NCBI RefSeq assembly: GCF_002742635.1
Contig: NZ_PEGF01000001.1
Location: 806,001 to 870,000, forward strand
DNA length: 64,000 bases
Source of the DNA: Caulobacter sp. X
GTDB taxonomy: Bacteria; Pseudomonadota; Alphaproteobacteria; Caulobacterales; Caulobacteraceae
Direction of reading: 5' to 3'
Part shown: piece by piece, positions 43,477-52,398 of the stretch
How positions within the stretch are numbered: position 1 is the first letter of the stretch
How the letters are laid out: every line of letters begins with the position of its first letter
Program-made: the position numbers and the translations under genes
The notes under the pieces: generated by a model
What the model was told of the DNA's origin: nothing
The model's database searches: none
The model's input: the letters and a program-made list of their open reading frames with translations, nothing else

Positions 43477-44864
43477 CCCCAGCCCTGGCGACGGACGCGA
43501 TCAACGCCGCGATCGCCCATGCCCACGGGCGCGGCGGCGGCGAGGTCGTGCTGCCGGCGGGCCGTCATCTGTCCTTCTCGATCCGCCTGCTCAGCGGGGT
43601 CACGCTGCGCCTGGAAGAAGGCTGCGTGCTGGAGGCCGCCGATCCGACCCGTCATGGCGGGACCTATGACCCGGCCGAGCCCAATCCGCATGATCTCTGG
43701 CAGGACTTCGGACATAGCCACTGGCGCAACAGCCTGATCTGGGGCGAGGACCTCGAGGACGTGGCGATCCTGGGCCCCGGCCGCATCGACGGCGCGGGCC
43801 TGACGCGCGAAGGCCCAGGATCGCGCTGGTCGCGCCAGGCCGGCGAGTTCCCGCTGAGCATGTTGGGCCTGTCCGCCGAGGCGATGGCCGAGCTGTCGCC
43901 GGCGATCGAGGCGATGGCGGGGCTGGGCAACAAGGCCATCGCCCTCAAGCGAGCCAAACGCGTCCGGATCGAGGGTCTGACGATCTTCCGGGGCGGTCAC
44001 TTCGCGGTGTTGGCTACGGGCTGCGAGGACCTGAGCCTGCGCGACCTCGTGATCGACACCAATCGCGATGGCCTCGACATCGACGCCTGCCGCGACGTCC
44101 TGGTCTCCGGTTGCAGGGTCAACACGCCCAACGACGACGCCATCGTGCTGAAGAGCTCCCTGGCCCTGGGCGAGGCCATCGCCACCGAGCGGGTGACGAT
44201 CGAGCGCTGCGAGGTCAGCGGCTTCGACCTCGGCACGATGCTGGACGGAACCTTCGGCCGGGACCAGCAGCGCGCGCCCGACCAGGACCGGGTGACCGGC
44301 CGCATCAAGCTGGGCACGGAGTCGAATGGCGGCTTTCGCGACATTGTCGTCCGCGACTGTCGCCTCATCCGATCGCGCGGCCTCGCGCTGGAGGTGGTCG
44401 ACGGCGGGATGATGGAGAACGTGCTGGCCGAGCGCCTAGTCATGCGGGAAGTCACCACCGCGCCGATCTTCCTGCGCGTCGGCGACCGTCGCCGGGGCCC
44501 TGAGGGCACGCCGCTCGGCGCGATGCGGAATATCGTGCTGCGCGATATCGAGGCGACCGACATCCTGCCGGACTACGCCGCCACGATCGCGGGGCTGCCG
44601 GACTCGCCGATCACGGATGTGACCCTGTCGAATATCCGCCTGTCCTATCGCGGCGGCGGATTGCCGGAATGGACCGAGCGGCGTCCGGAAGATCTGCCGC
44701 AGGCCTATCCCGAACCCAGCATGTTCGGCCCCTCTCCGGTCCACGGCCTGTGGGCGCGGTACGTGGACGGCCTGAAGATCGAAGACCTGGCCATCTATAC
44801 CGTCGCGCCGGACCCGCGTCCGGAGCGCCTGTTCGAGAATGTCCGCGAGACGGAGACCGCCTGA
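43473..44864 (+). CDS. GH28 family polygalacturonase/rhamnogalacturonase
   Basis: 463 residues from GTG 43473. Right-handed beta-helix with the N-terminal ALATDAINAAIAHAHGRGGG, the acidic catalytic region NTPNDDAIVLKS preceded by TNRDGLDIDACRD, and RIKLGTESNGGF, the GH28 RIK-type substrate site. It cleaves galacturonosyl linkages in pectin. No signal peptide is seen, unlike its two upstream neighbours; either it works in the cytosol on short oligomers or the start lies further upstream. It is coupled to the DUF6250 gene by a TGATG overlap. Confidence 0.87.
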   Translation: MTPALATDAINAAIAHAHGRGGGEVVLPAGRHLSFSIRLLSGVTLRLEEGCVLEAADPTRHGGTYDPAEPNPHDLWQDFGHSHWRNSLIWGEDLEDVAILGPGRIDGAGLTREGPGSRWSRQAGEFPLSMLGLSAEAMAELSPAIEAMAGLGNKAIALKRAKRVRIEGLTIFRGGHFAVLATGCEDLSLRDLVIDTNRDGLDIDACRDVLVSGCRVNTPNDDAIVLKSSLALGEAIATERVTIERCEVSGFDLGTMLDGTFGRDQQRAPDQDRVTGRIKLGTESNGGFRDIVVRDCRLIRSRGLALEVVDGGMMENVLAERLVMREVTTAPIFLRVGDRRRGPEGTPLGAMRNIVLRDIEATDILPDYAATIAGLPDSPITDVTLSNIRLSYRGGGLPEWTERRPEDLPQAYPEPSMFGPSPVHGLWARYVDGLKIEDLAIYTVAPDPRPERLFENVRETETA

Positions 44865-45547
44865 TGCTCGACCGTCGCAGCCTGCTGGCGAGCCTCGCCG
44901 CCACCCCATTCGCGCCCGAGGCGGCGCCGAGGCGCCTGTTCGCCGACGACTTCCGCCAAAGCCTCGATCAATGGGTCGTGGAGGCCGAGAAGCCGGCTGT
45001 CGTCACGGCGCGCGACGGGGTGCTGGACATCGTCACGCCGGCGGGCCTGACGGCCTGGTTCAAGCCCGAACTGGTCGGCCCGATCGCGATCGCCTACCAG
45101 GCCATGGCGGTGTCCGAAGGCGGTCCCTACGACCGGGTCAGCGACCTGAACGCCTTCTGGATGGCGCGCGAGGTCGGGGGCGGCTCGCCGCTGGACCATC
45201 CGCGCAGCGGGGCGTTCGCCGACTACGACACGCTGGAGACCTACTATGTGGGACAAGGCGGCAACGGCAACACGAGCACCCGCTTCCGACGCTATGTCGG
45301 GCGGCCGGGCGATCGCCCGCTGCTGCCTCGCCACGACCACGCCGCGGCCGATGAGATGCTGACGCCGAACCGCTGGACCACTGTGCGCTTGGTCGCCGAC
45401 GGTTCACGTATCGAATACTGGAGCGATGGCCGACGGCTGTTCGACCTGGATGACGCCGCGCCCTATCGGCGCGGCTGGTTCGGTTTCAGGACCACGCAGA
45501 GCCATCTGCGTCTGCGAAACTTCGCCGTTTTCCGCCTCGGGCGCTGA
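44864..45547 (+). CDS. DUF6250 family pectin-locus protein
   Basis: 227 residues with a Tat-like signal (LDRRSLLASLAA). The mature part looks like a concanavalin-type beta-sandwich: FADDFRQSLDQWVVEAEK, DVVTPAG-like DIVTPAGLTAWFKPEL, LNAFWMAREVGG, VRLVADGSRIEYWSDGRRLF. DUF6250 proteins are often found in pectin loci; binding or cleavage of sugar chains is likely but unproven. Last gene of a four-gene operon; a hairpin region follows. Confidence 0.75.
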   Translation: MLDRRSLLASLAATPFAPEAAPRRLFADDFRQSLDQWVVEAEKPAVVTARDGVLDIVTPAGLTAWFKPELVGPIAIAYQAMAVSEGGPYDRVSDLNAFWMAREVGGGSPLDHPRSGAFADYDTLETYYVGQGGNGNTSTRFRRYVGRPGDRPLLPRHDHAAADEMLTPNRWTTVRLVADGSRIEYWSDGRRLFDLDDAAPYRRGWFGFRTTQSHLRLRNFAVFRLGR

Positions 45548-45608
45548 CACTCCAAAACAGAAAAAGCCGGCGCGAGGCGGAAGGTCCTCGGCCGACTTCT
45601 TTCCGGTC

Positions 45609-45655
45609 GCGAAAAAGCAAAACAATGGAGCGAGACGCCCGCCGCGCCTCGCTCC
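45609..45655 (-). terminator. Terminator for the TonB-dependent receptor gene
   Basis: Stem GGAGCGAG (45627-45634) with CTCGCTCC (45648-45655). Read leftward it runs into a T-rich stretch (TTGTTTTGCTTTTT at 45626-45613). Another GC dyad around 45566-45600 may stop rightward transcripts. Confidence 0.7.
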
Positions 45656-45664
45656 AGTCGCGCC

Positions 45665-48600
45665 CTAGAACTTCAGACCCATGCCGACGAAGAAGCGGCG
45701 ACCGAAGTAGCCAAGCTCGGTCAGGCGGATGTCGCCAGCGGTCGAGCGTTCTTCTTCCTTGGTCAGGTTCTTGCCTTCGACGAAGAACGAGATGTTCTTC
45801 ACGCCGAACAGCTGCTGGGGCTTCCAGGTGACCTTGCCGTCCAGATAGCCGGTCGCGTCGCGATAGACCGGCTGACCCGAGTTGTCGGCGGCCGAGACCA
45901 GGTACTTGGTGCGGTAGTTATAGGCCAAGCGGGCGTTGATCGGGCCCTTGTCGTACCACAGCGTCAGGTTGGCGCTGTCCGAGGACAGGCCCGGGAACGG
46001 CAGGGGCGATCCGTCCAGCTGCGAGTACAGCTTGACGTTCTTGGCCTTCTGGTAGGTGTAGTTGGCGTCGACGCCGAAACCCGACAGGAAGCCCGGCAGG
46101 AACGTGAAGGCGGTCTTGGCCGTGATTTCCACGCCCGAGATCTTGGCGCCGTCGCCGTTGATGTAGGTGTTGTAGTTGTACAACGTGCCGTCGCCATAGA
46201 CGTCGCGCTTGCCGATCAGGGTGCGGCTCGAGACGTAGAACGACTTGATGTCCTTCTTGAACAGGCCCACCGAAATCTGGGTGTCCTGGTTCGGATAGTA
46301 TTCGAACGAGAGATCGTACTGGTTGGCGCGGTACGGCTTCAGTTCCGGGTTACCTGCGGTGCAGCTCGGCTCGTCGAATTCGCCATTGGCGTCCGGCGAG
46401 TTGTCGGTGGTGCAGGTCACCGTCGGCATCAGGAAGTCCATCCGCGGACGGGCCATCAGCTGGGCGAAGCCCGCGCGAGCCGCCAACTGGTTCGGGATGA
46501 CCCAGAGACCCGCGTTGAAGCTGGGGAGCCAGACCGTGTAGCTCTTCTTCATGCTCGCGAGCGAGTTGCCGATCGTGTAGGTCGTCGACGACCCGCCGTT
46601 GGTGGCCGCGTAGGTCTGTTGGCGCGTCGAAACGCCCTGCCCCGTGGTCTCGGTGTGCACCCGGCGCCAGCCGAAGTTGCCCTCGACGTCATAATTGCCC
46701 AGCGGGAACTCGTAGTCGAACTTCAGGTACTGAGCATCGGTCTTCTCGGCGATGTAGTACGGGAACTGGCTGTAGGTCTTGCCGTCGCTGCCCGTCGTCT
46801 GCTCGAGGTTGTTCAGGTTGAAGTGCGAGGTGTCGAGGTACTGCGCCACCGAGCTGAAGTTCGGATAGTTCCAGGTCGACGGGATCGAGCCGCCGCCGAA
46901 ATAGAAGTCACTGGGCAGGCCCGTCATCGCCTGGGCGAAGACCGAGTTCGAGAAGGCGCGCGACCAGGTCTCGGTCGTCGACCAGTAGCCCGTCGTCGAG
47001 GCGGCGGAGGCGTTGACCGGACTGGTCTGATCCAGCGTCTGCGACGACAGGATCGTCGCCGTCGAGTTGACCGCGTTCGAGTAGATGACGGTGTCGTCGG
47101 CGGTCGAATACGGGTTCGAGCCGGCGTTCAGGATGAAGCCGCCATAGCCGTAGCCCTTGGTCGAGAAGTCGGTGGCGCGGCCGCCGAATTCGATCTTCGG
47201 GATGAACGGCAGGCGCGTGTCATAGTCGAAGTCGAGCTTGTACTGCTCTTCCTTCGAAGCCGAGTTCGACGGACGGTATTGGATCTGCCACTGGCGGATG
47301 GCCGAGGCGTCCGACGGGCTGTAGCCGCTGGCGAAGGCGAACGACGGGTTGCCGGTCGACGGGTCCAGAGTCACCGTCATCCCAGGCGTGTCGAAGGTGA
47401 CGCTGACATTGTTCGTCTGGGCGACGTTGCTGGTGTCGGCCTTCGAGCCCTGGAACTCCACCTGCAGTCGGTCGCCGCGATAGTTGGCGCCGAAGCTGTA
47501 GTAGTTGCTGGTGGTGTCGTACGAGAAGTCGCGCGCGCTGATGCCGAAGCCGCCGTAGCCGCCAGCGCCCGACGTCGTCAGACAGTTGCCGAGCGTGTAG
47601 GCGGTGACGTTGTGGTTGGCGTCCACCTTGACCGACGAAGCGGTCGTGTCGGTGCTCGAGCAGGCCGTGGCCGAGGCCGCGTTGCGCAGGCGCGTGGTCG
47701 ACGTGAAGTCGGTGCCGTAGTTGATGTCGTTCAGGCGCTGCTTACGCTCGTTGCGGTTATAGCTGACCCAGGCGTCGATCTTGTCGGTGAAGCGGTACTG
47801 GGCCGTGAACTCGGCCGAGATGCGCTCGTCGTTGCGGGTCCAGACGCCATAGCGCGCCGTGCGCGGGGCGTAGTCGTACCACTGCGACAGACAGGCGGTG
47901 CGCAGGTTGGTGGTCGAGATCTGGGTCGCGTCGGGCGTGGTCAGCGTGGAGCAGCCCGCCGCCGTGGTCACGCCCTTGGCCAGCGCGTTGATCTGGGCGT
48001 TGTAGGCGGTGCTGTAGTAGTCGACGGTCTTGTTGGCCGAGTTGTCGAAGTCGGCGAAACGGCCCCAAGAGGTGTTGCGCACATAGTCGCCGCGCGTGTC
48101 GACGTTGTCGTAGGTGACGTTGGCCATCAGGCCCAGGCGGCCGTCCAGCAGACGGGTCGCGGCGAACAGGTTGCCGCGCGGCCGCCATTTGTCGGCGGTG
48201 TCGAGGTTCTGGGCCGAGGCCGTCAGCGACAGGGTCGGCTTCTTGAAGTCCAGGGGCTTGCGGGTCTTGACCGACACCGTGCCGCCCACGCCGCCTTCGG
48301 TCATGTCGGCGGTGAAGCCCTTGAACACGTCGATCGACTGGACCAGTTCCGAGGCCAGTTCGCGGAAGTCGTTGGAACGACCGCCGCCGCCATAGACCTG
48401 CAGGTTGCCGGCCGTCGAGAGCGTGCTCATGCCGTTGATCTCGACCCGGTTGAGGTCGGGCTCGACGCCGCGGATCGACACCGAGCTGCCCTCGCCGAAG
48501 TCGCGCGCCAGCTGGACGCCGGTGATGCGGCCCAGGGCTTCGCCGACGTTCTTGTCGGGGAATTGGCTGATGTCCTCGGCGACGATCGAGTCGGAGATGG

Positions 48601-48802
48601 TGCCCGCCCGCTTCTTGCGGTTCATCGCCGATTGCAGGCTGGCGCGGGTGCCGACGACGATCTCTTCGACGACGGTCGCTTCCGAGTTGCTTGCGGGGGC
48701 GGTCTGGGCCGCGGCGTGATCGGCGATGGCGATTCCGGTGCTCAGCGCCAGAACAGAAGCCGTGGCGGCGATTTTCCGGCGACGAGCCGTCGAGAACTTC
48801 AT
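45665..48802 (-). CDS. TonB-dependent receptor, pectin/rhamnogalacturonan oligosaccharide uptake
   Basis: 1045 residues. Sec signal to about residue 33, TonB box-like EEIVVG, then a plug domain (ISQFPDKNVGEALGRITGVQ, SVSIRGVEPDLNRVEING, FKGFTADMTEGGVGGTV) and a 22-strand barrel ending in the outer-membrane signature FFVGMGLKF. This is the large TonB-dependent-receptor type that Caulobacter uses for carbohydrates. Position in the locus suggests rhamnogalacturonan or oligogalacturonide import. It is divergent from the PL11 lyase gene, with the AGGA-N5-TCCT dyad between. Confidence 0.93.
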   Translation of the reverse strand: MKFSTARRRKIAATASVLALSTGIAIADHAAAQTAPASNSEATVVEEIVVGTRASLQSAMNRKKRAGTISDSIVAEDISQFPDKNVGEALGRITGVQLARDFGEGSSVSIRGVEPDLNRVEINGMSTLSTAGNLQVYGGGGRSNDFRELASELVQSIDVFKGFTADMTEGGVGGTVSVKTRKPLDFKKPTLSLTASAQNLDTADKWRPRGNLFAATRLLDGRLGLMANVTYDNVDTRGDYVRNTSWGRFADFDNSANKTVDYYSTAYNAQINALAKGVTTAAGCSTLTTPDATQISTTNLRTACLSQWYDYAPRTARYGVWTRNDERISAEFTAQYRFTDKIDAWVSYNRNERKQRLNDINYGTDFTSTTRLRNAASATACSSTDTTASSVKVDANHNVTAYTLGNCLTTSGAGGYGGFGISARDFSYDTTSNYYSFGANYRGDRLQVEFQGSKADTSNVAQTNNVSVTFDTPGMTVTLDPSTGNPSFAFASGYSPSDASAIRQWQIQYRPSNSASKEEQYKLDFDYDTRLPFIPKIEFGGRATDFSTKGYGYGGFILNAGSNPYSTADDTVIYSNAVNSTATILSSQTLDQTSPVNASAASTTGYWSTTETWSRAFSNSVFAQAMTGLPSDFYFGGGSIPSTWNYPNFSSVAQYLDTSHFNLNNLEQTTGSDGKTYSQFPYYIAEKTDAQYLKFDYEFPLGNYDVEGNFGWRRVHTETTGQGVSTRQQTYAATNGGSSTTYTIGNSLASMKKSYTVWLPSFNAGLWVIPNQLAARAGFAQLMARPRMDFLMPTVTCTTDNSPDANGEFDEPSCTAGNPELKPYRANQYDLSFEYYPNQDTQISVGLFKKDIKSFYVSSRTLIGKRDVYGDGTLYNYNTYINGDGAKISGVEITAKTAFTFLPGFLSGFGVDANYTYQKAKNVKLYSQLDGSPLPFPGLSSDSANLTLWYDKGPINARLAYNYRTKYLVSAADNSGQPVYRDATGYLDGKVTWKPQQLFGVKNISFFVEGKNLTKEEERSTAGDIRLTELGYFGRRFFVGMGLKF

Positions 48803-48910
48803 GTTGTCCCTCCCTTACATTGACCTTGCCGTCCGACTGAGGACGACCGGGCGCCTGCGGCGCGGGAGCGCCCCCAACTTCGGGGGGCGCTCGACGCACA
48901 ACGGCCATTG

Positions 48911-48927
48911 TTAGGACAAATTCCTAA
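48911..48927. promoter_or_regulatory. TTAGGA-N5-TCCTAA palindrome before the receptor gene
   Basis: A perfect 17-bp dyad, TTAGGA-CAAAT-TCCTAA, 109 bp before the receptor ATG and 151 bp before the PL11 ATG. Half-sites match the site at 41215. The remaining spacer (48803-49077) shows GGAGGGA ribosome sites for both genes and no other clear element. Confidence 0.55.
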
Positions 48928-49077
48928 GTGCCATATGTTGAGATGTCAATGCAATTTGTGGGAAGACACAACGAGGGTTTCGTGGTGTAACCGCCTCGCT
49001 CCCGTCAGGCGCGCCCGCGACCTTCAGAAGTTGCCTCCAAGCGCCAGCGGGATCGCGTAGGCTTGAGGGAGGCCGCC

Positions 49078-51039
49078 ATGCACAAGCTCTTCCAAACCCG
49101 ACTCGCCGCCGGCGCTTGCGCCCTGGCCTTGCTGCAGGCCGCCGCCGCGCAAGCCGCGCCGCGCTGGATGGAGGCGCTTGATAGGGGCGTCGTCGCCGTC
49201 CCCGCCATGAACGGCGGCGTGCTGATCAGCTGGCGACTGTTGGGCGATGATCCAGGCGGCGCGACCTTCAACGTCTATCGCGACGGCCGCAAGCTGAACA
49301 GCGAGCCGCTGACCGGCGCCACGAACTTCGTCGACAAGACGCCTGGCGCCGGGATCTACACGGTGCGCCTGGTCGACAAGAGCAAGGAAGGCCCCGCCAG
49401 CGCGCCCGCCAAGGTCTGGGCCGAGGGCTTTCTCTCGATCCCGATCGAACCGCCGCCCGCGGGCGTCACGCCCACCGGCGAGGCCTATGGCTACACGGCG
49501 AACGACGCCAGCGTCGGCGATCTGGACGGCGATGGCCGCTATGAGATCGTCCTGAAGTGGGACCCGAGCAACTCGAAAGACAACGCCTTCGGCGGCTACA
49601 CCGGCGACGTCTATCTCGACGCCTACACGCTGGAGGGTAAGCGGCTGTGGCGCATCGATCTTGGCCGCAACATCCGGGCCGGCGCGCACTACACCCAATT
49701 CCAGGTCTATGACTACGACGGCGACGGCAAGGCCGAGATCGCGGTGCGCACAAGCGACGGGACGATTGACGGTGCCGGCAAGGTGCTGGGCGATCCCAAC
49801 GCCGACTGGCGCGAGACCGGCGGCGAGCGTCCCCAGGCCGACCGCACCGGCGCCTTCGTCCAGCCGGACGGGACCAAGGTCGCCAAGATCCAGGGCCGCA
49901 TCCTCAAGGGTCCCGAGTTCCTGACCATCTTCGAGGGCGCGACCGGCAAGGCCCTGGCCAGCGCGCCCTACTCGCCCCCGCGCGATCCGCGCACGGACGC
50001 GCCTTCCGTCGAGCAGATGACCGAGACGTGGGGCGACGGCTACGGCAACCGCTCGGACCGCTTCCTGGCGGGCACGGCCTATCTCGACGGTCAGCGGCCC
50101 AGCATCATCATGGGACGCGGCTACTATGCGCGCTCGACCATCGCCGCCTGGGATTATCGCGACGGCAAGCTGACCCAACGCTGGCTATTCGACAGTTCGG
50201 CGCCCGGCAACGAGGCCTATGGCGGCCAGGGCAACCATCAGCTCAGCGTCGCCGATCTGGACGGCGATGGCCGCGACGAGATCCTCTACGGCTCGATGGC
50301 GATCGACGACACTGGCAAGGGCCTGTGGAGCGCTCGCCTGTTCCACGGCGACGCCATGCACGTGGGCGACCTCGACCCGATCCATCCGGGCCTCGAGAAG
50401 TTCGGCGTTCATGAGAGCCCCAAGGCCAATGGCGGAATCGGAGCGGCCATGCTCGACGCCAGGACCGGCAAGGTTCTGTGGAGCACGCCGACCGACCACG
50501 ACACCGGGCGCGGCCTGGCCGCCGACATCGATCCGCGCTCCCCCGGCGACGAGGCCTGGGGCTCGAACCAGGACGCGCTCTACACCGCCCAGGGCAAGGT
50601 CATCGAGGGCGTCAAGCATCCGCGCCAGACCAACTTCGCCATCTGGTGGGACGGCGACGAGCTGCGCGAGCTGCTCGACAAGAACCAGATCAGCAAATGG
50701 GACTGGAAGACCGGCCAGTCGGTCCCCCTGCTGACCGCCGAGGGCATGACCTCGAACAACGGCACCAAGGCCACGCCGGCGCTGTCGGCGGACATCCTGG
50801 GCGACTGGCGCGAAGAGCTGATCCTCCGGGCCGAGGACAACAAGTCTCTGCGGATCTACGCCACGCCCTACCCCACCGACCGACGCCTGGTGACGCTGAT
50901 GCACGATCCGCAGTATCGGGTCTCGATCGCCTGGCAGAACACCGCCTACAACCAGCCGCCGCACACCAGCTTCCATCTCGGCGCGGGCATGAAGACGCCC
51001 AAGCCCGCCGCCATCGTGACCCGCAAGGCCTCGCAATGA
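49078..51039 (+). CDS. Rhamnogalacturonan lyase, PL11 family
   Basis: 653 residues from ATG 49078 (GGGAGG 5 bp upstream). Sec signal (ends AQAA, residue about 26). An N-terminal fibronectin-like part (FNVYRDGRKLN) leads to an eight-bladed propeller rich in calcium loops: DLDGDGRYEIVLKWDP, DYDGDGKAEIAVRTSDG, DLDGDGRDEILYGSM, with conserved HVGDLDPIHPG and GNHQLSVAD. This matches YesW-type PL11 endolyases, which split rhamnose-galacturonate bonds in RG-I by beta-elimination. The stop overlaps the PL22 start (ATGA). Confidence 0.93.
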   Translation: MHKLFQTRLAAGACALALLQAAAAQAAPRWMEALDRGVVAVPAMNGGVLISWRLLGDDPGGATFNVYRDGRKLNSEPLTGATNFVDKTPGAGIYTVRLVDKSKEGPASAPAKVWAEGFLSIPIEPPPAGVTPTGEAYGYTANDASVGDLDGDGRYEIVLKWDPSNSKDNAFGGYTGDVYLDAYTLEGKRLWRIDLGRNIRAGAHYTQFQVYDYDGDGKAEIAVRTSDGTIDGAGKVLGDPNADWRETGGERPQADRTGAFVQPDGTKVAKIQGRILKGPEFLTIFEGATGKALASAPYSPPRDPRTDAPSVEQMTETWGDGYGNRSDRFLAGTAYLDGQRPSIIMGRGYYARSTIAAWDYRDGKLTQRWLFDSSAPGNEAYGGQGNHQLSVADLDGDGRDEILYGSMAIDDTGKGLWSARLFHGDAMHVGDLDPIHPGLEKFGVHESPKANGGIGAAMLDARTGKVLWSTPTDHDTGRGLAADIDPRSPGDEAWGSNQDALYTAQGKVIEGVKHPRQTNFAIWWDGDELRELLDKNQISKWDWKTGQSVPLLTAEGMTSNNGTKATPALSADILGDWREELILRAEDNKSLRIYATPYPTDRRLVTLMHDPQYRVSIAWQNTAYNQPPHTSFHLGAGMKTPKPAAIVTRKASQ

Positions 51040-52364
51040 AGTCCTTCCTGATCGGCGGCGCGGCCGCTTTCCTGCTGGCGGGCCTGGCCCACGGCCAGGA
51101 CCTGCAGACCACCGCCAAGCCGGGCGCGCCAGAGCCTCCCGTGGAATGGATCGACAAGGCCACTGGCCACCGGATTGTGCGCCTGTCGCGCGAGCCTGGC
51201 AGCTCCAGCCTCTACTTCAACTACAACGCCTACACGCCCAAGGGCGACCGGCTGGTCTTCGCGACGCCGACCGGCATTACGGCCATGGACCTGAAGACCA
51301 GGGCCTTGACCAAGATCGTCGAGGGCAAGGTCAAGCTGCTGTTCGTCGGCCGCAAGACCGGCTCGGTCTATTACGAGAAGGCCCTGACCGCCGATCCGAT
51401 GGGTCCGAAGGTCGTGATGGCCACCGATCCCTACACCAAGGCCACCCGCGAGGTCGCCAAGGTGGATCGCGGCGGCTTCCAGACCCTGAACGCCGACGAG
51501 ACGCTGCTAGCCGGCGTCGCGATCCGCACCGACGTCCCGATCCCGCCGAACCTGGCCGACGCCCTGCCCAAGAACCCCGACGACGTCAAAAGCGCCGACG
51601 GCAAGGAGCTCTCCTATGCCGAGGGCCGCGAGGTTCAGCTGAACGCGCGCCTCGACAGCCGCATCCCGATGGAGATCTTCACGATCAACACCGTCACCGG
51701 CGAGCGCAAGGTCGTGCACCAGGCGACGGACTGGTTGAACCACCTGCAGTTCTCGCCGACCGACCCGGGCCTGCTGATGTTCTGCCACGAGGGTCCCTGG
51801 CACAAGGTCGACCGGCTATGGCTGGTGCGGACCGACAAGCCCAATGACACGCCGATCAAGATCCACACCCGGACCATGAACATGGAGATCGCCGGGCACG
51901 AGTGGTTCAGCGCCGACGGCAAGACCGTCTGGTACGACCTGCAGACCCCGCGCGGCGAGGACTTCTGGGTCGCCGGCTACGAGATCGCCACTGGCAAGCG
52001 CACCTGGCTGCACCTGGAGCGCAATTCGTGGTCGGTGCACTTCAACTCATCGCCGGACGGCAGGCTGTTCGCCGGCGACGGCGGCGACAGCGAGATGGTC
52101 GCCCATGCGCCCGACGGCAAATGGATCGTGCTGCTGAAGCCGCGCGCCATCCCGGATGTCGCGGGAATCCACGCCCCCGGGGCCGAGCACCTGATCAGCC
52201 CCGGCGTTCTGGACGCCGAGCGTCTGGTCGACATGCGCGGCCACGACTATCGGCTGGAGCCGAACGTCAACTTCACGCCAGACGCCAAGTGGCTGGTGTT
52301 CCGCTCGAACATGCACGGCGCCAACCAGGTCTACGCGGTGGAGATCGCCAAGACGCAGCCATGA
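51036..52364 (+). CDS. Oligogalacturonate lyase-like protein (PL22), with signal peptide
   Basis: 442 residues. A Sec-type signal (FLIGGAAAFLLAGLAHGQ) precedes a seven-bladed propeller with YFNYNAYTPKGDRLVF, DWLNHLQFSPTDPGLLMFCH, EGPWHKVDRLWL, MEIAGHEWFSADGKTVWY and RLEPNVNFTPDAKWLVFRS. The spaced histidines match the Mn-binding residues of PL22. PL22 enzymes turn oligogalacturonides into unsaturated monomers and are usually cytosolic; here export to the periplasm is predicted. It is co-translated with the PL11 lyase. Confidence 0.87.
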   Translation: MKSFLIGGAAAFLLAGLAHGQDLQTTAKPGAPEPPVEWIDKATGHRIVRLSREPGSSSLYFNYNAYTPKGDRLVFATPTGITAMDLKTRALTKIVEGKVKLLFVGRKTGSVYYEKALTADPMGPKVVMATDPYTKATREVAKVDRGGFQTLNADETLLAGVAIRTDVPIPPNLADALPKNPDDVKSADGKELSYAEGREVQLNARLDSRIPMEIFTINTVTGERKVVHQATDWLNHLQFSPTDPGLLMFCHEGPWHKVDRLWLVRTDKPNDTPIKIHTRTMNMEIAGHEWFSADGKTVWYDLQTPRGEDFWVAGYEIATGKRTWLHLERNSWSVHFNSSPDGRLFAGDGGDSEMVAHAPDGKWIVLLKPRAIPDVAGIHAPGAEHLISPGVLDAERLVDMRGHDYRLEPNVNFTPDAKWLVFRSNMHGANQVYAVEIAKTQP

Positions 52365-52376
52365 AGGCGGCGTCCT

Positions 52377-52398
52377 GGCGCTCGCCCTATCGAGCGCC
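52377..52398. terminator. Hairpin between convergent PL22 and SGNH genes
   Basis: Perfect 8-bp stem GGCGCTCG (52377-52384) and CGAGCGCC (52391-52398), loop CCCTAT. It overlaps the last codons of the SGNH gene and has no T tract, so a bidirectional or Rho-assisted stop is only likely. Confidence 0.45.

Noticed and set aside
46619-48823. 734-codon plus-strand frame opposite the TonB-dependent receptor
   Set aside because: It is valine/arginine-rich low-complexity translation with no motif; the receptor frame has signal, plug and barrel features.
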